Source of the DNA: Amnibacterium flavum
GTDB lineage: Bacteria; Actinomycetota; Actinomycetes; Actinomycetales; Microbacteriaceae
DNA length: 64,000 bases
NCBI RefSeq assembly: GCF_003097495.1
Contig: NZ_QEOP01000002.1
Span: 372,001 to 436,000, forward strand
Reading direction: 5' to 3'
Shown in pieces: positions 9,606-18,320 of the stretch. The notes under the pieces are model-generated. The model searched no databases and had not been told where the DNA came from. It was given only the letters and a program-made list of their open reading frames with translations. A program made the translations under genes and the position numbers. Position 1 is the stretch's first letter. The number at the start of each line of letters is the position of its first letter.

Positions 9606-10684
9606 CGGGTCCCATCTGCAGGGTTCGTGGGACCCGCGGTTCCCGGGTCGTCGGCGGGCCCGGTCGCCGGGGCGTCCGAGATCGCGATACCAGGATCGGC
9701 GGCGCGAGCCTTGCGAGCGGTCCGCGGCTTCTTCGGGGCGGGCGCGGCGGTCTTGATCGGCTTGGTCTGCGGGGGACGGGCGCCGCGGACACTGCCCGCG
9801 CCGTCCATTCCAGCCAGCACGACGGTGTTGAGCGACGGCAGTTTGACCCCCATCTCGTCGAGCGCCGTCTTGAGTCTCAGTCTCAGCTCGCGTGCGACGT
9901 CATCGCGCGCGCTGGCGCGCGTCTTGACGACGATGCGGATGACCAGGGCTTCGGACGAGATCGACTCGAGGCCCCAGATCTCGGGCTTCTCGGTGATCAG
10001 CGGCCGCCACTTCGGCGAGCTCGCGAGCTTCTCCGCTGTCGACAGCATGCGCTCCTGCACCGCTTCGATGTCGGAGTCGTACGGAACGGCGAGGTCGATG
10101 ATGACGCGTGCCCAGCCCTGGGACATGTTCCCGACCCGCACGATCTCGCCGTTGCGGACGTACCAGAGTGTTCCGTTGACGTCGCGGATCTGGGTGATCC
10201 GGATGGCGACGCTCTCGACGACCCCGGTCGCCTGACCGGTGTCGACGACGTCACCCACGCCGAGCTGGTCCTCGATCACCATGAACAGGCCGTTGAGCAC
10301 GTCCTTCACGATGTTCTGCGCACCGAAGCCGAGACCGGCGCCGAGTGCGGCGGTGATCAGGGCGAACGAGCCCGTGATGTTCGGATTGATCGTCGTGACG
10401 ATCGAGAGCAGAGCCACGACGGTGATGACGACGCTCACGATGTTGCCGAGCACGTCGCCGAGGGTGCGGGCGCGTTGCACCGTGCGCACCGCCGCGACCG
10501 GTGAGGTCACGAGTGCCTGGGTGTCATCGACCCGCTGACGCCTCTTGACCCCGCTCACCACACGCTCGACCACCCGTTTGATCACGAAGTGGAGGGCGAT
10601 GCGGGTGATGATCGCAACGACGATGATGATCGCCACATTGACCGCGACACCCCACGGTGACTCGAAGAAGCTGTCCCAATCCAT
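9602..10684 (-). CDS. Mechanosensitive ion channel, MscS family
   Basis: 360 residues. An N-terminal membrane helix (about 11-32), two more around residues 75-98 and 103-125, and the pore-lining glycine/alanine-rich helix ALGAGLGFGAQNIVKD are followed by the MscS beta domain (GDVVDTGQATGVVESVAIRITQIRDVNGTL is its standard strand order) and the C-terminal alpha/beta domain. A Lys/Ala/Pro-rich tail of about 60 residues extends into the cytoplasm. The channel would release solutes on hypo-osmotic shock. It precedes and overlaps glbO by four bases. The start is the ATG at 10684. Confidence 0.9.
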   Translation of the reverse strand: MDWDSFFESPWGVAVNVAIIIVVAIITRIALHFVIKRVVERVVSGVKRRQRVDDTQALVTSPVAAVRTVQRARTLGDVLGNIVSVVITVVALLSIVTTINPNITGSFALITAALGAGLGFGAQNIVKDVLNGLFMVIEDQLGVGDVVDTGQATGVVESVAIRITQIRDVNGTLWYVRNGEIVRVGNMSQGWARVIIDLAVPYDSDIEAVQERMLSTAEKLASSPKWRPLITEKPEIWGLESISSEALVIRIVVKTRASARDDVARELRLRLKTALDEMGVKLPSLNTVVLAGMDGAGSVRGARPPQTKPIKTAAPAPKKPRTARKARAADPGIAISDAPATGPADDPGTAGPTNPADGTR

Positions 10685-10742
10685 AGGCCGAAGAGTCTAC
10701 GGACGGAGCTTGGACGTCACCTCCCCGCGGCGCTCTAGTGGG

Positions 10743-10877
10743 CCCGCCCGCTGAGCCTGTCGAAGCGAAGGGTGGGGCAGGCGTGTTCACCGGTGGACCC
10801 GCCCGCTGAGCCGTCGAAGCGAAGGGTGGCTAAGCCGTGGGGTGCCTTCATTTCGACGGGCTCAATGGGCGGCGGGT
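10743..10877. repeat. Small cluster of intergenic repeats (same family as 53.1-53.4 kb)
   Basis: Two direct copies of CCCGCCCGCTGAGCC(TG)TCGAAGCGAAGGGTGG lie at 10743-10775 and 10798-10829, the second lacking TG. A third copy, inverted and diverged (TTTCGACGGGCTCAATGGGCGGCGGG), ends near 10877. Copies two and three can fold into one large hairpin between the diverging ends of mscS and pepN; for pepN it lies just after the stop codon. The core CTGAGCCTGTCGAAG is common between genes in many high-GC bacteria; its function is unknown. Confidence 0.7.
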
Positions 10878-10909
10878 GTCCGCAGTCCGGCGTGTCGGAG
10901 TAGACGCGG

Positions 10910-13453
10910 CTAGGACCGGTCTCTGGCCTGCACACGCAGGGCGCGCTCGACGCCCGACAGATTCTCGATCACCAGGCGGCGAAGCGCGGGGGCGCCCGGG
11001 TGGGTCTCCAGCCATTCGCGCGTGGCGGTCACCAGGGCTTCGTCGGCGAGCACCGCCGGGTAGAAGCCGTTGATGATGCCCGCCGCGATCGCGTAACTGC
11101 GCGACTCCCACAGCGGCTCGAGCGCCGCGAAGTACTTCGCAACGAACGGTGCCAGCAGCGCCGGATCGCTTGCGCGCAGGAAGCCGAGCCCGGTTGCGCG
11201 GACGATCAGGTTCGACGCGCCCTCGGTCGTGACGATCGAGTCCCACGCCGCGAGCTTCGCCTCGGGAGTCGGCAGTGCGGCCCGTGCGTGCGCGGCGGAC
11301 TGCTGCCCCGTCGCGGTGTTGTCGCTCGCGAGTGCAGCGTCGATCTCCTCCGGGCCGACCCGGCCACCCGCCGCCAGTGCGATCAGCAGATCCCAGCCGA
11401 GGTCGGTGTCGATGTCGAGACCCTCGAGAGCGACCTTCTCGTCGAGCACCGCCTGGACGGTGTCGAGCTGGGCGTCGGTGTGCGCGATCGCGGCGAACGC
11501 CTTGAGGAATTGGAACTGCGCATCCGAACCCGCGGCAGCCCCCTGTGCGAGCTTCCAGAGACCGTCGCCGACCTCGGCGAGCACCTCTGCGCGGTTCTCC
11601 GGGGCCACGTAGATCGTGGCGGCGAGCTGCAGCTGGCCGAGGGTCGTGCGCAGGGTGGTCGACTCGGTCTCGGCGCTCAGGTTGCCGAGGGCGAGCCGCA
11701 CGTAGTCGCGCGGACTGGTCTCCGCGTCACGGGTGGCGTCCCACGCCGATCCCCAGACGAGCGAGCGGGCGAGCGGCGACTCGATGGCCGACAGGTGATC
11801 GATCGCGACGAGCAGCGAGCCGTCGTCGAGACGGATCTTCGCGTAGGTCAGGTCATCGTCGTTGACGAGGAGCAGGTCGGGCCGCTGGACGCCGACGAGC
11901 TCGGCCAGCTCGGTGCGCTCGCCGTCGATGTCGACCTCGAACCGCTCGTCGCGGACGAGTCGTCCATCCCGCAGGTTGTACAGCCCCACCGCCAGGCGGT
12001 GCGGGCGATGCGTCGGCCACTCGGGCGGGGTGGTCTGCGTGATCGCGAACGAGGTGAACGCGCCCGACTCGTCGGTCTCGAACTCGGGGCGGAGAGTGTT
12101 GACGCCGGCGGTCTCGAGCCAGAGCTCTGACCAGCTGCTCAGGTCGCGCCCGCTCGTGACCTCGAGCTCGGCGAGCAGGTCGGTGAGTTCGGTGTTCGAG
12201 AACTCGTGCTTGCGGAAGTAGGCGCCCACGCCCTTGAGGAACTCGTCCTGGCCGACCCAGGCGACGAGCTGGCGGAGTACCGATGCGCCCTTCGCGTAGG
12301 TGATGCCGTCGAAGTTGACCTGGACATCCTCGAGATCGTTGATGGTCGCCACGATCGGATGGGTGGAGGGCAGCTGGTCCTGGCGGTAGGCCCACGACTT
12401 CTCGAGAGCGCCGAACGTGGTCCAGCTCTCCTTCCACTCGGTCGCCTCGGCGCCCGCAAGAGTCGAGATGTAGGTCGCGAACGACTCGTTGAGCCACAGG
12501 TCGTTCCACCACTTCATGGTGACCAGGTCGCCGAACCACATGTGGGCGAGCTCGTGAAGGATGGTCGTCACCCGGCGCTCGCGGACCGCGTCGGTCACCT
12601 TCGAGCGGAAGACGTAGGTCTCGGTGAAGGTGACGGCTCCGGCGTTCTCCATGGCCCCCGCGTTGAACTCGGGCACGAAGAGCTGGTCGTACTTCTCGAA
12701 CGGGTACGGGTAGTCGAAGATCGCCTCGTAGAACTCGAAGCCCTCGCGGGTCTTCTCGACGATGTAGTCGGTGTCGAGGTACTGGGCGAGGGAAGCGCGG
12801 GCGAAGACGCCGAGAGGGATTACCCGGCCGTCCGACGAGGTGAGTTCGCGGCGCTCGACCGAGTACGGCCCCGCGATGAGAGCGGTGATGTAGCTCGAGA
12901 TGACCTGGGTGGGCGCGAAGTCGTAGCGGACGTTACTACCTCCGACGTCGACGGGCTCGGGAGTGGGGGAGTTGGAGACGACCTCCCAGTAGTCGGGCGC
13001 AGTGACCGTGAACTGGAAGGTGGCCTTGAGGTCGGGCTGCTCGAACACCGCGAACATGCGGCGCGAGTCGGGCACCTCGAACTGGGTGTACAGGTAGACC
13101 TCGCCGTCGGCCGGGTCGACGAACCGGTGCAGACCCTCACCGGTGTTCGTATAGAGGGCGTCGGCGACGACTCGCAGCTCGTTCTCGGCGGCGAGGTCGT
13201 CGAGCTGGATGCGCACACCGTCGGAGACGGCGGCGGGATCGAGCTCGCGCCCGTTGAGGGTGACCGAGTGGACCGTCTTCGTGATCGCGTCGATGAAGGT
13301 CGAGGTGCCCGCTTCGGCCGAGAAGCGAACAGTCGTCGTGCTCGCGAAGGTCTCGTCTCCGGTCGTCAGATCGAGTTCGACAGAGTAGGACTGCACATCG
13401 AGGAGGGCTTTGCGCTCCTGTGCTTCGAGTCGGGTGAGGTTCTCTCCGGGCAT
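10910..13453 (-). CDS. pepN: Aminopeptidase N (M1 family)
   Basis: 847 residues, full length for the actinobacterial M1 family. It is a cytoplasmic zinc aminopeptidase that trims N-terminal residues from peptides released by proteases such as Clp. The substrate-binding GAMEN motif lies near residue 264 and the zinc site HELAHMWFGD near 298, with the third ligand Glu in LWLNESFATY about 19 residues later. The N-terminal beta domain and the helical C-terminal ERAP1-like domain are both complete. The ATG at 13453 follows GGGAAACGCCACGG, a weak ribosome site. Stop is followed by the repeat cluster. Confidence 0.95.
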   Translation of the reverse strand: MPGENLTRLEAQERKALLDVQSYSVELDLTTGDETFASTTTVRFSAEAGTSTFIDAITKTVHSVTLNGRELDPAAVSDGVRIQLDDLAAENELRVVADALYTNTGEGLHRFVDPADGEVYLYTQFEVPDSRRMFAVFEQPDLKATFQFTVTAPDYWEVVSNSPTPEPVDVGGSNVRYDFAPTQVISSYITALIAGPYSVERRELTSSDGRVIPLGVFARASLAQYLDTDYIVEKTREGFEFYEAIFDYPYPFEKYDQLFVPEFNAGAMENAGAVTFTETYVFRSKVTDAVRERRVTTILHELAHMWFGDLVTMKWWNDLWLNESFATYISTLAGAEATEWKESWTTFGALEKSWAYRQDQLPSTHPIVATINDLEDVQVNFDGITYAKGASVLRQLVAWVGQDEFLKGVGAYFRKHEFSNTELTDLLAELEVTSGRDLSSWSELWLETAGVNTLRPEFETDESGAFTSFAITQTTPPEWPTHRPHRLAVGLYNLRDGRLVRDERFEVDIDGERTELAELVGVQRPDLLLVNDDDLTYAKIRLDDGSLLVAIDHLSAIESPLARSLVWGSAWDATRDAETSPRDYVRLALGNLSAETESTTLRTTLGQLQLAATIYVAPENRAEVLAEVGDGLWKLAQGAAAGSDAQFQFLKAFAAIAHTDAQLDTVQAVLDEKVALEGLDIDTDLGWDLLIALAAGGRVGPEEIDAALASDNTATGQQSAAHARAALPTPEAKLAAWDSIVTTEGASNLIVRATGLGFLRASDPALLAPFVAKYFAALEPLWESRSYAIAAGIINGFYPAVLADEALVTATREWLETHPGAPALRRLVIENLSGVERALRVQARDRS

Positions 13454-13531
13454 GGCTCGTCCGTTCTTCCGTGGCGTTTCCCGGGTCCAACCCTAGGCCG
13501 ACTTGCACGGGCGCTTCCTGCACAGTTTGAT

Positions 13532-14560
13532 GTGACGGTGACGATCGAGAAGATCAACGAATCGTTGACCGCGGAGGCCTATCGCGTGTTCTCGCAGGTC
13601 GATGCGCTCGACCTGTCTCCCGCGTATTCCGACATCTCCGTCGCCATCTCGGAGGACGCCGAGCTGCTCGCCCGCATCGACGAGCTGCCGCGGTCGAAGC
13701 GTCAGGCAGGATTCCTGTACGCGGCGGCCCGGTACGTCGGTGCACCGCTGCAGTCGTACGCCGAGTTCCGCGAGCATCTCCTCCAGCACTGGGACGTGGT
13801 CGAGCGTCTCGCGACCGAGCGGACGATGCAGACGAACGATCCCGCGCGTCTGCTCGCGATCCTGCCCATCCTGGCGAGCATCGACGGCCCGATCGCGCTC
13901 GTCGAGGTGGGAACCTCCGCGGGACTGCACCTCAATCTCGACCGGTACAGCTACCGCTACGACGACGGCCCGTGGCTCGACCCCGACGACGGGCCGAGCA
14001 CGGTCCGACTCGAGTGCTCGACCCGCGGATCGGTGCCCGTTCCCACGCGGATCCCCGAGATCGCCTGGCGGGCCGGAATCGAGCTCAGCCCGCTCGACCT
14101 GTCATCGGATGCCGACGTCGCGTGGCTGCGCGCCCTCCTCTGGCCCGACCACCCCGGCCGCCAGGGCAATCTCGACGCCGCCATCGCGATCATGCGTCAG
14201 CACCCCGTGCCGATCGTGAAGGGCGACCTCAACGACCGGATCCTCGAGGTGGTCGCGGGCGCTCCCTCCGACGCGACCCTCGTCGTGGTCCACACCGCGA
14301 TGCTCTCCTACGTGCGCCAGCCCGAGGCCGAACGCTTCGTCGAGACCGTCCGTGGACTCGACGCCGTGTGGATCGCCAACGAGCTCGCCGACGTCGTCCC
14401 GGGTGTCGAGCACACCGGCCCGACCCGTGAGTCGTTCTCCTTCGTCGTCGCGCGCGACGGGGTGCCCGTCGCGATCAGTCATCCGCACGCCGCCTGGTTG
14501 CGCTGGCTCGACGCCGACGAGACCTCGAGCACGGCCGACGGCGTCGACGTGGCTGCCTAG
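13532..14560 (+). CDS. DUF2332 family protein
   Basis: 342 residues from GTG 13532. The start is chosen because the protein then begins with VTIEKINESLTAEAYRVFS, the usual opening of this family; an ATG two bases earlier is out of frame and a second in-frame GTG follows at 13538. There is no ribosome site. The central stretch LVEVGTSAGLHLNLDRYSYRY resembles a nucleotide- or SAM-type glycine-rich loop and is the family hallmark, followed by a WPD segment (LLWPDHPGRQGNLDAAI). Function of DUF2332 is unknown. It is divergent from pepN and its stop codon lies inside the -10 hexamer proposed for rpiB. Confidence 0.85.
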   Translation: MTVTIEKINESLTAEAYRVFSQVDALDLSPAYSDISVAISEDAELLARIDELPRSKRQAGFLYAAARYVGAPLQSYAEFREHLLQHWDVVERLATERTMQTNDPARLLAILPILASIDGPIALVEVGTSAGLHLNLDRYSYRYDDGPWLDPDDGPSTVRLECSTRGSVPVPTRIPEIAWRAGIELSPLDLSSDADVAWLRALLWPDHPGRQGNLDAAIAIMRQHPVPIVKGDLNDRILEVVAGAPSDATLVVVHTAMLSYVRQPEAERFVETVRGLDAVWIANELADVVPGVEHTGPTRESFSFVVARDGVPVAISHPHAAWLRWLDADETSSTADGVDVAA

Positions 14561-14563
14561 AAT
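14558..14563 (+). promoter_or_regulatory. -10 hexamer of a probable leaderless rpiB mRNA
   Basis: TAGAAT overlaps the TAG stop of the upstream gene and ends seven bases before the rpiB ATG. A weak CGGAA is the only possible ribosome site in the gap. Confidence 0.4.
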
Positions 14564-14570
14564 CGGAACC

Positions 14571-15080
14571 ATGCGCATCCACCTCGCGACCGACCACGCG
14601 GGCCTCGATTTCAGCAAGCACCTCGTCGAGCACCTCAGTGCGGCGGGGCACGAGGTCGTCGACCACGGTCCGGCCGACTACGACCCGCTCGACGACTACC
14701 CGGCGTTCATCATCCGCGCCGCGATCGCGGTCGCCCAGGACCAGCGCGACGGCATCGAGACGCTCGGTGTCGTGTTCGGCGGATCCGGAAACGGCGAGCA
14801 GATCGCCGCCAACAAGGTGGAGGGCATCCGCGCCGCGCTCGTCTGGAACCTGTCGACCGCCCAGCTCGCCCGACAGCACAACGACGCCAACGTGATCTCG
14901 ATCGGCGCCCGCCAGCACACCCTCGAGGAGGCGACCGACCTGATCGACGCGTTCGTCGCCGAGCCCTTCTCCTTCGATCCGCGTCACGAGCGCCGCATCG
15001 CCCAGCTCGCCGAGTTCGAGAGCACCGGGTCGATCGCCGCGGGCGAGCACACCCCGGGCATCACCGTCGCCGATGCCTGA
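14571..15080 (+). CDS. rpiB: Ribose-5-phosphate isomerase B
   Basis: 169 residues. It interconverts ribulose 5-phosphate and ribose 5-phosphate in the non-oxidative pentose phosphate pathway. Family motifs: ATDHAGLDF near residue 6, VFGGSGNGEQIAANKV near 65, and HNDANVISIGARQ near 103. The active-site loop GSGNGEQ has no Cys; as in the mycobacterial enzyme, the Glu would act as the base in place of the Cys of the E. coli type. It has about 15 extra residues at the C-terminus. Its last eight bases overlap the following glycosylase gene. Confidence 0.93.
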   Translation: MRIHLATDHAGLDFSKHLVEHLSAAGHEVVDHGPADYDPLDDYPAFIIRAAIAVAQDQRDGIETLGVVFGGSGNGEQIAANKVEGIRAALVWNLSTAQLARQHNDANVISIGARQHTLEEATDLIDAFVAEPFSFDPRHERRIAQLAEFESTGSIAAGEHTPGITVADA

Positions 15081-16119
15081 AGGCCACTCGATCCACCGGA
15101 TCGCCCGCCAGTTCCGCGCCAACTTCGTCGGGCACCGGGTCTCGGCGAGCAGCCCGCAGGGTCGGTTCGCGGCGGGGGCCGCCGAGCTCGATGGCCGTAC
15201 CGTCGTGGCCGCGACGGCGGTGGGCAAGCAGCTCTTCGTCGAGTTCGGTCCGAAGGACGGCGATGTCGGCGACCGCATCCTGCGCGTGCACCTGGGCCTC
15301 TACGGGGCATGGGACTTCGCGGGAGAGGTGACGGTCGATCCGACCCTGCTCGCCGCCGGCGGTCGGATCGGTCAGACGAACCAGCGGGGCACCTTCCTGG
15401 AGGAGGTGTCCAGCGAGCTCCCCTCGGACTTCGTGCCCGACGCCCTGCCGGAGGAGAGCCTGGGCTCGATCGGCGCCCCGCGTCGAGCTCGGCTGCGGAT
15501 GGCGGAATCCGAGCGCGAGACCGACCTCGAGGACTTCCCGCCGCCGCCCATCGGCGCCGTGCGGCTGCGTCTGCTGACCGAGACGACGGTCGCCGACCTG
15601 CGAGGGCCCACCGCATGCGAGGTCCTCGATCCCGAGCAGGTGAAGCAGGTGCTCGCCAAACTCGGCCCCGATCCTCTGGTCGACCCCGGCAAGAAGGCCG
15701 AGGACGCATTCGTCGCCAAGGTGCGCAAGAAGCCGACCCCGATCGGGCTGCTCCTGATGGATCAGAGCGTGGTCAGCGGCATCGGCAACGTCTACCGCGC
15801 CGAACTGCTCTTCCGCGCCCGTCTCGACCCGTACACTCCGGGGCGCGACATCCCCGAGCGCCAGCTCAGGGCGCTCTGGCGCGACTGGGCGAAACTGCTC
15901 ACCATCGGCGTCGAGACCGGCCAGATGATGACCAAGGACGACCTCACCCCCGATGAGTATGTGCGGGCGATGGCGAGTCGCGACGAGCGTCACTACGTCT
16001 ACAAGCAGACCGGCAAGAAGTCGCCGCGAGGGCGCGGCGAGGTCGTCATGGAGGACATGGGCGGCCGCAACCTCTACTGGGCGCCGGGCTGGCAGAAGCG
16101 CCCGCCCGCGAAAGGCTGA
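15073..16119 (+). CDS. nei: Fpg/Nei-family DNA glycosylase with a zincless finger
   Basis: 348 residues, longer than usual because of an insert of about 60 residues (about 118-175). It opens MPEGHSIHR: Pro2 and Glu3 are the catalytic pair after removal of Met1. The middle Lys is in VGKQLFVEF, and the helix-two-turn-helix region reads LLMDQSVVSGIGNVYRAEL. It would remove oxidised bases and nick the strand. The C-terminal finger aligns in spacing (VYKQTGKK ... GGRNLYWAPGWQK) but all four zinc-binding cysteines are replaced, so it is a zincless finger. It overlaps rpiB by eight bases and is two bases upstream of the PaiB-like gene. Confidence 0.9.
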   Translation: MPEGHSIHRIARQFRANFVGHRVSASSPQGRFAAGAAELDGRTVVAATAVGKQLFVEFGPKDGDVGDRILRVHLGLYGAWDFAGEVTVDPTLLAAGGRIGQTNQRGTFLEEVSSELPSDFVPDALPEESLGSIGAPRRARLRMAESERETDLEDFPPPPIGAVRLRLLTETTVADLRGPTACEVLDPEQVKQVLAKLGPDPLVDPGKKAEDAFVAKVRKKPTPIGLLLMDQSVVSGIGNVYRAELLFRARLDPYTPGRDIPERQLRALWRDWAKLLTIGVETGQMMTKDDLTPDEYVRAMASRDERHYVYKQTGKKSPRGRGEVVMEDMGGRNLYWAPGWQKRPPAKG

Positions 16120-16121
16120 CG

Positions 16122-16763
16122 ATGAGGCAGAACCCGAGCTTCGTGCTCGAGAGTCCCGACGAGATCAAGCGTCTGGTGCGCGAGAACCCGTGGGCGACGC
16201 TCGTAGCCGACACCGAGAACGGCATCGTGGCCAGCCACTATCCGATCGTGCTCGACGAGACGAGCGACCAGCTGTCGATCCTCACTCACGTCGGACGCCC
16301 CGACGAGCAGCTGCTCGAGCTGGGCACCCGGGAGATCCTCATGATCGTCCAGGGCCCGCACGGCTACATCTCGCCCGGCTGGTACGACGCGAAGCCCGCC
16401 GTGCCGACCTGGAACTTCGTCGTCGCCCACCTCTACGCGGTGCCCGAGATCCTGTCCGACGAGGAGAACCTGCGCGTACTGGGCGATCTCGTCGACTTCT
16501 TCGAGCAGCACATGCCCGAGCCGCGGCGCATGAACGGCACGATCGAGAACGCCGCCTACGCGAGCCGAATCAGTGCCGGCACCGTCGGTCTGCGCTTCAC
16601 GCCGACGCGCGTCGTCGCGAAGTCGAAGCTCAGCCAGAACCGGCCGGACGAGACGGTCGACGTCATCATCCGCGAGCTCGAGGGCGACGGGCCCTACGCC
16701 CAGCCCGCGCTCGCCGCGGAGATGAGGCGAGTCCACGACATCCGCCGCGCCGCCCGTGACTGA
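16122..16763 (+). CDS. FMN-binding PaiB-family protein
   Basis: 213 residues. The family has a split-barrel FMN-binding fold; PaiB of Bacillus was described as a negative regulator of sporulation and protease genes, though most members are probably flavin enzymes. Motifs visible: ATLVAD near residue 24, HYPIVLDE near 40, GPHGYISPGWYD near 77, and VPTWNFVVAHLYA near 92, all family hallmarks. The C-terminus has the NGTIENA segment and a basic helix. It starts two bases after nei and its last eight bases overlap the GTG of the amidohydrolase, so nei, this gene and the amidohydrolase form one coupled set. Confidence 0.9.
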   Translation: MRQNPSFVLESPDEIKRLVRENPWATLVADTENGIVASHYPIVLDETSDQLSILTHVGRPDEQLLELGTREILMIVQGPHGYISPGWYDAKPAVPTWNFVVAHLYAVPEILSDEENLRVLGDLVDFFEQHMPEPRRMNGTIENAAYASRISAGTVGLRFTPTRVVAKSKLSQNRPDETVDVIIRELEGDGPYAQPALAAEMRRVHDIRRAARD

Positions 16764-18219
16764 GCGGCTCCTCCTCAGGGAGGCTCGCCTCCTCGGCGTG
16801 GACGCTCCGTTCGATGTGCTCGTCGAGCGCGGCGCGATCACGCGCATCGACCCTGTCGGTCAGGCGTCGGCGGATGAGCTCGTCGGCGACGGCGAGGTCG
16901 TCGTCCTCGACGGCCGTTGGGTCATCCCGGGTCTCTGGGACGAGCACGTGCACGTCGCGCAGTGGGCTCTCGCCTCTCGACGACTTGACGTGTCGGCGGC
17001 CTCTTCAGCGGGGGAGACCGCGCAGATCGTCCGTGCGTCCGCCGCGGCCGGTGGCGGGGCCCTCATCATCGGCTACGGCTTCCGTGACGGACTGTGGCCC
17101 GACCTGCCGACCACGCGTCTTCTCGACGACAGCGCTCCGGGCACCCCTGTCGTGCTGGTGAGCGGAGATCTCCACTGCATCTGGCTGAACACCCTCGCCG
17201 CGGAGAGGTTCGGTGCGGCCATCGACGGGTCGGGTCTGCTGCGCGAGAACGCCGCCTTCGCCGTCACCCGCATGCTCGACGACCTCCCCGTCGACCTCGT
17301 CGACCAATGGGTGAACGAGGCCGGCGGAGCCGCCGCGGCGCGGGGGGTGACCGGCATCGTCGACCTCGAGATGGACTGGAACGCGACGTCGTGGGCTCGC
17401 CGTCGCGCGTCCGGTTTCGACACCCAGCGGATCGAGTTCGGCGTCTACCCCCAGCATCTCGAACGCGCCGTGGCGGACCGGCTCTCGACCGGCACGCGGA
17501 TCGACGAGCTGGTCTCCGTGGGCCGTCTCAAGGTGCTGATCGACGGATCGCTCAACACCCGCACCGCTTTCTGCCTCGACCCGTATCCGGGCTCGAACGA
17601 CACGGGCATGCTCACCATCCCGACCGACCGCCTCGACCAGCTCATCCACGACGGCGCTGCCGCCGGATTCGAGCCCGCGATCCACGCCATCGGCGACCGG
17701 GCCGTCGGCATCGCTCTCGACGCGTTCGAGCGCGCCGGCATCCGGGGCCGGATGGAGCACGCCCAGCTGATCTCGGACGCCGACCTCGCGCGGTTCGCCG
17801 AGCTGGGCGTCGTCGCGAGCGTGCAGCCCGCGCACCTGCTCGACGACCGCGATGTCGCCGAGCATCACTGGGAAGGGCGCACGCAGCGTGCGTTCCCGCT
17901 GCGCGGACTGCTCGATTCCGGTGCGACGGTGGTGCTCGGCTCCGACGCCCCCGTCTCGCCTCTCGATCCCTGGGTGACCATCGCCGCGGCGGTCCATCGG
18001 ACGGGTGACGAGCGCGAGTCGTGGCACGCCGAACAGCGGATCACGACGGCCGAGGCGATCGCGGCATCGACCCGCGCGGGTGCAGCGCCGACGGTCGGAA
18101 GCCCGGCCGATCTGGCGATCCTCGACGCCGACCCACTGACCGCGACACGCGAGGGACTGAGCGCGATGCCCGTCTCGGCGACCCTGCTCGGCGGAGGCTT
18201 CACCCACCGTGCGATCTGA
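16756..18219 (+). CDS. Amidohydrolase family protein (YtcJ-like)
   Basis: 487 residues. It is a TIM-barrel metal-dependent hydrolase of the Amidohydro_3 group. The first metal motif reads DEHVHVAQ near residue 58; later elements are DGSLNTRTAF near 258, AIHAIGDRAV near 306, RMEHAQLI near 331 and GSDAPVSPLDPW near 395, in the family order. The substrate, an amide or related C-N bond, cannot be deduced. GTG start at 16756 overlaps the previous gene by eight bases. No transporter is next to it to hint at the substrate. Confidence 0.88.
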   Translation: MTERLLLREARLLGVDAPFDVLVERGAITRIDPVGQASADELVGDGEVVVLDGRWVIPGLWDEHVHVAQWALASRRLDVSAASSAGETAQIVRASAAAGGGALIIGYGFRDGLWPDLPTTRLLDDSAPGTPVVLVSGDLHCIWLNTLAAERFGAAIDGSGLLRENAAFAVTRMLDDLPVDLVDQWVNEAGGAAAARGVTGIVDLEMDWNATSWARRRASGFDTQRIEFGVYPQHLERAVADRLSTGTRIDELVSVGRLKVLIDGSLNTRTAFCLDPYPGSNDTGMLTIPTDRLDQLIHDGAAAGFEPAIHAIGDRAVGIALDAFERAGIRGRMEHAQLISDADLARFAELGVVASVQPAHLLDDRDVAEHHWEGRTQRAFPLRGLLDSGATVVLGSDAPVSPLDPWVTIAAAVHRTGDERESWHAEQRITTAEAIAASTRAGAAPTVGSPADLAILDADPLTATREGLSAMPVSATLLGGGFTHRAI

Positions 18220-18271
18220 CCGCCGCCGATCCGACCGCTGCTGATCGGACTGCCTCGGGGGCCAACGACGA

Positions 18272-18297
18272 ATGGGGCCGCCCGAAGGCGACCCCAT
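18272..18297. terminator. Bidirectional terminator between amidohydrolase and dps
   Basis: ATGGGGCCGCC pairs with GGCGACCCCAT around CGAA (one G-T pair). On the minus strand the loop is the stable TTCG tetraloop. Confidence 0.75.
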
Positions 18298-18320
18298 CCG
18301 ATCGGTGAAGCGAGTGCGCT

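Noticed and set aside
12206-13531. Long upstream extension of the DUF2332 frame
   Set aside because: It lies antisense to pepN; family homology starts at GTG 13532.
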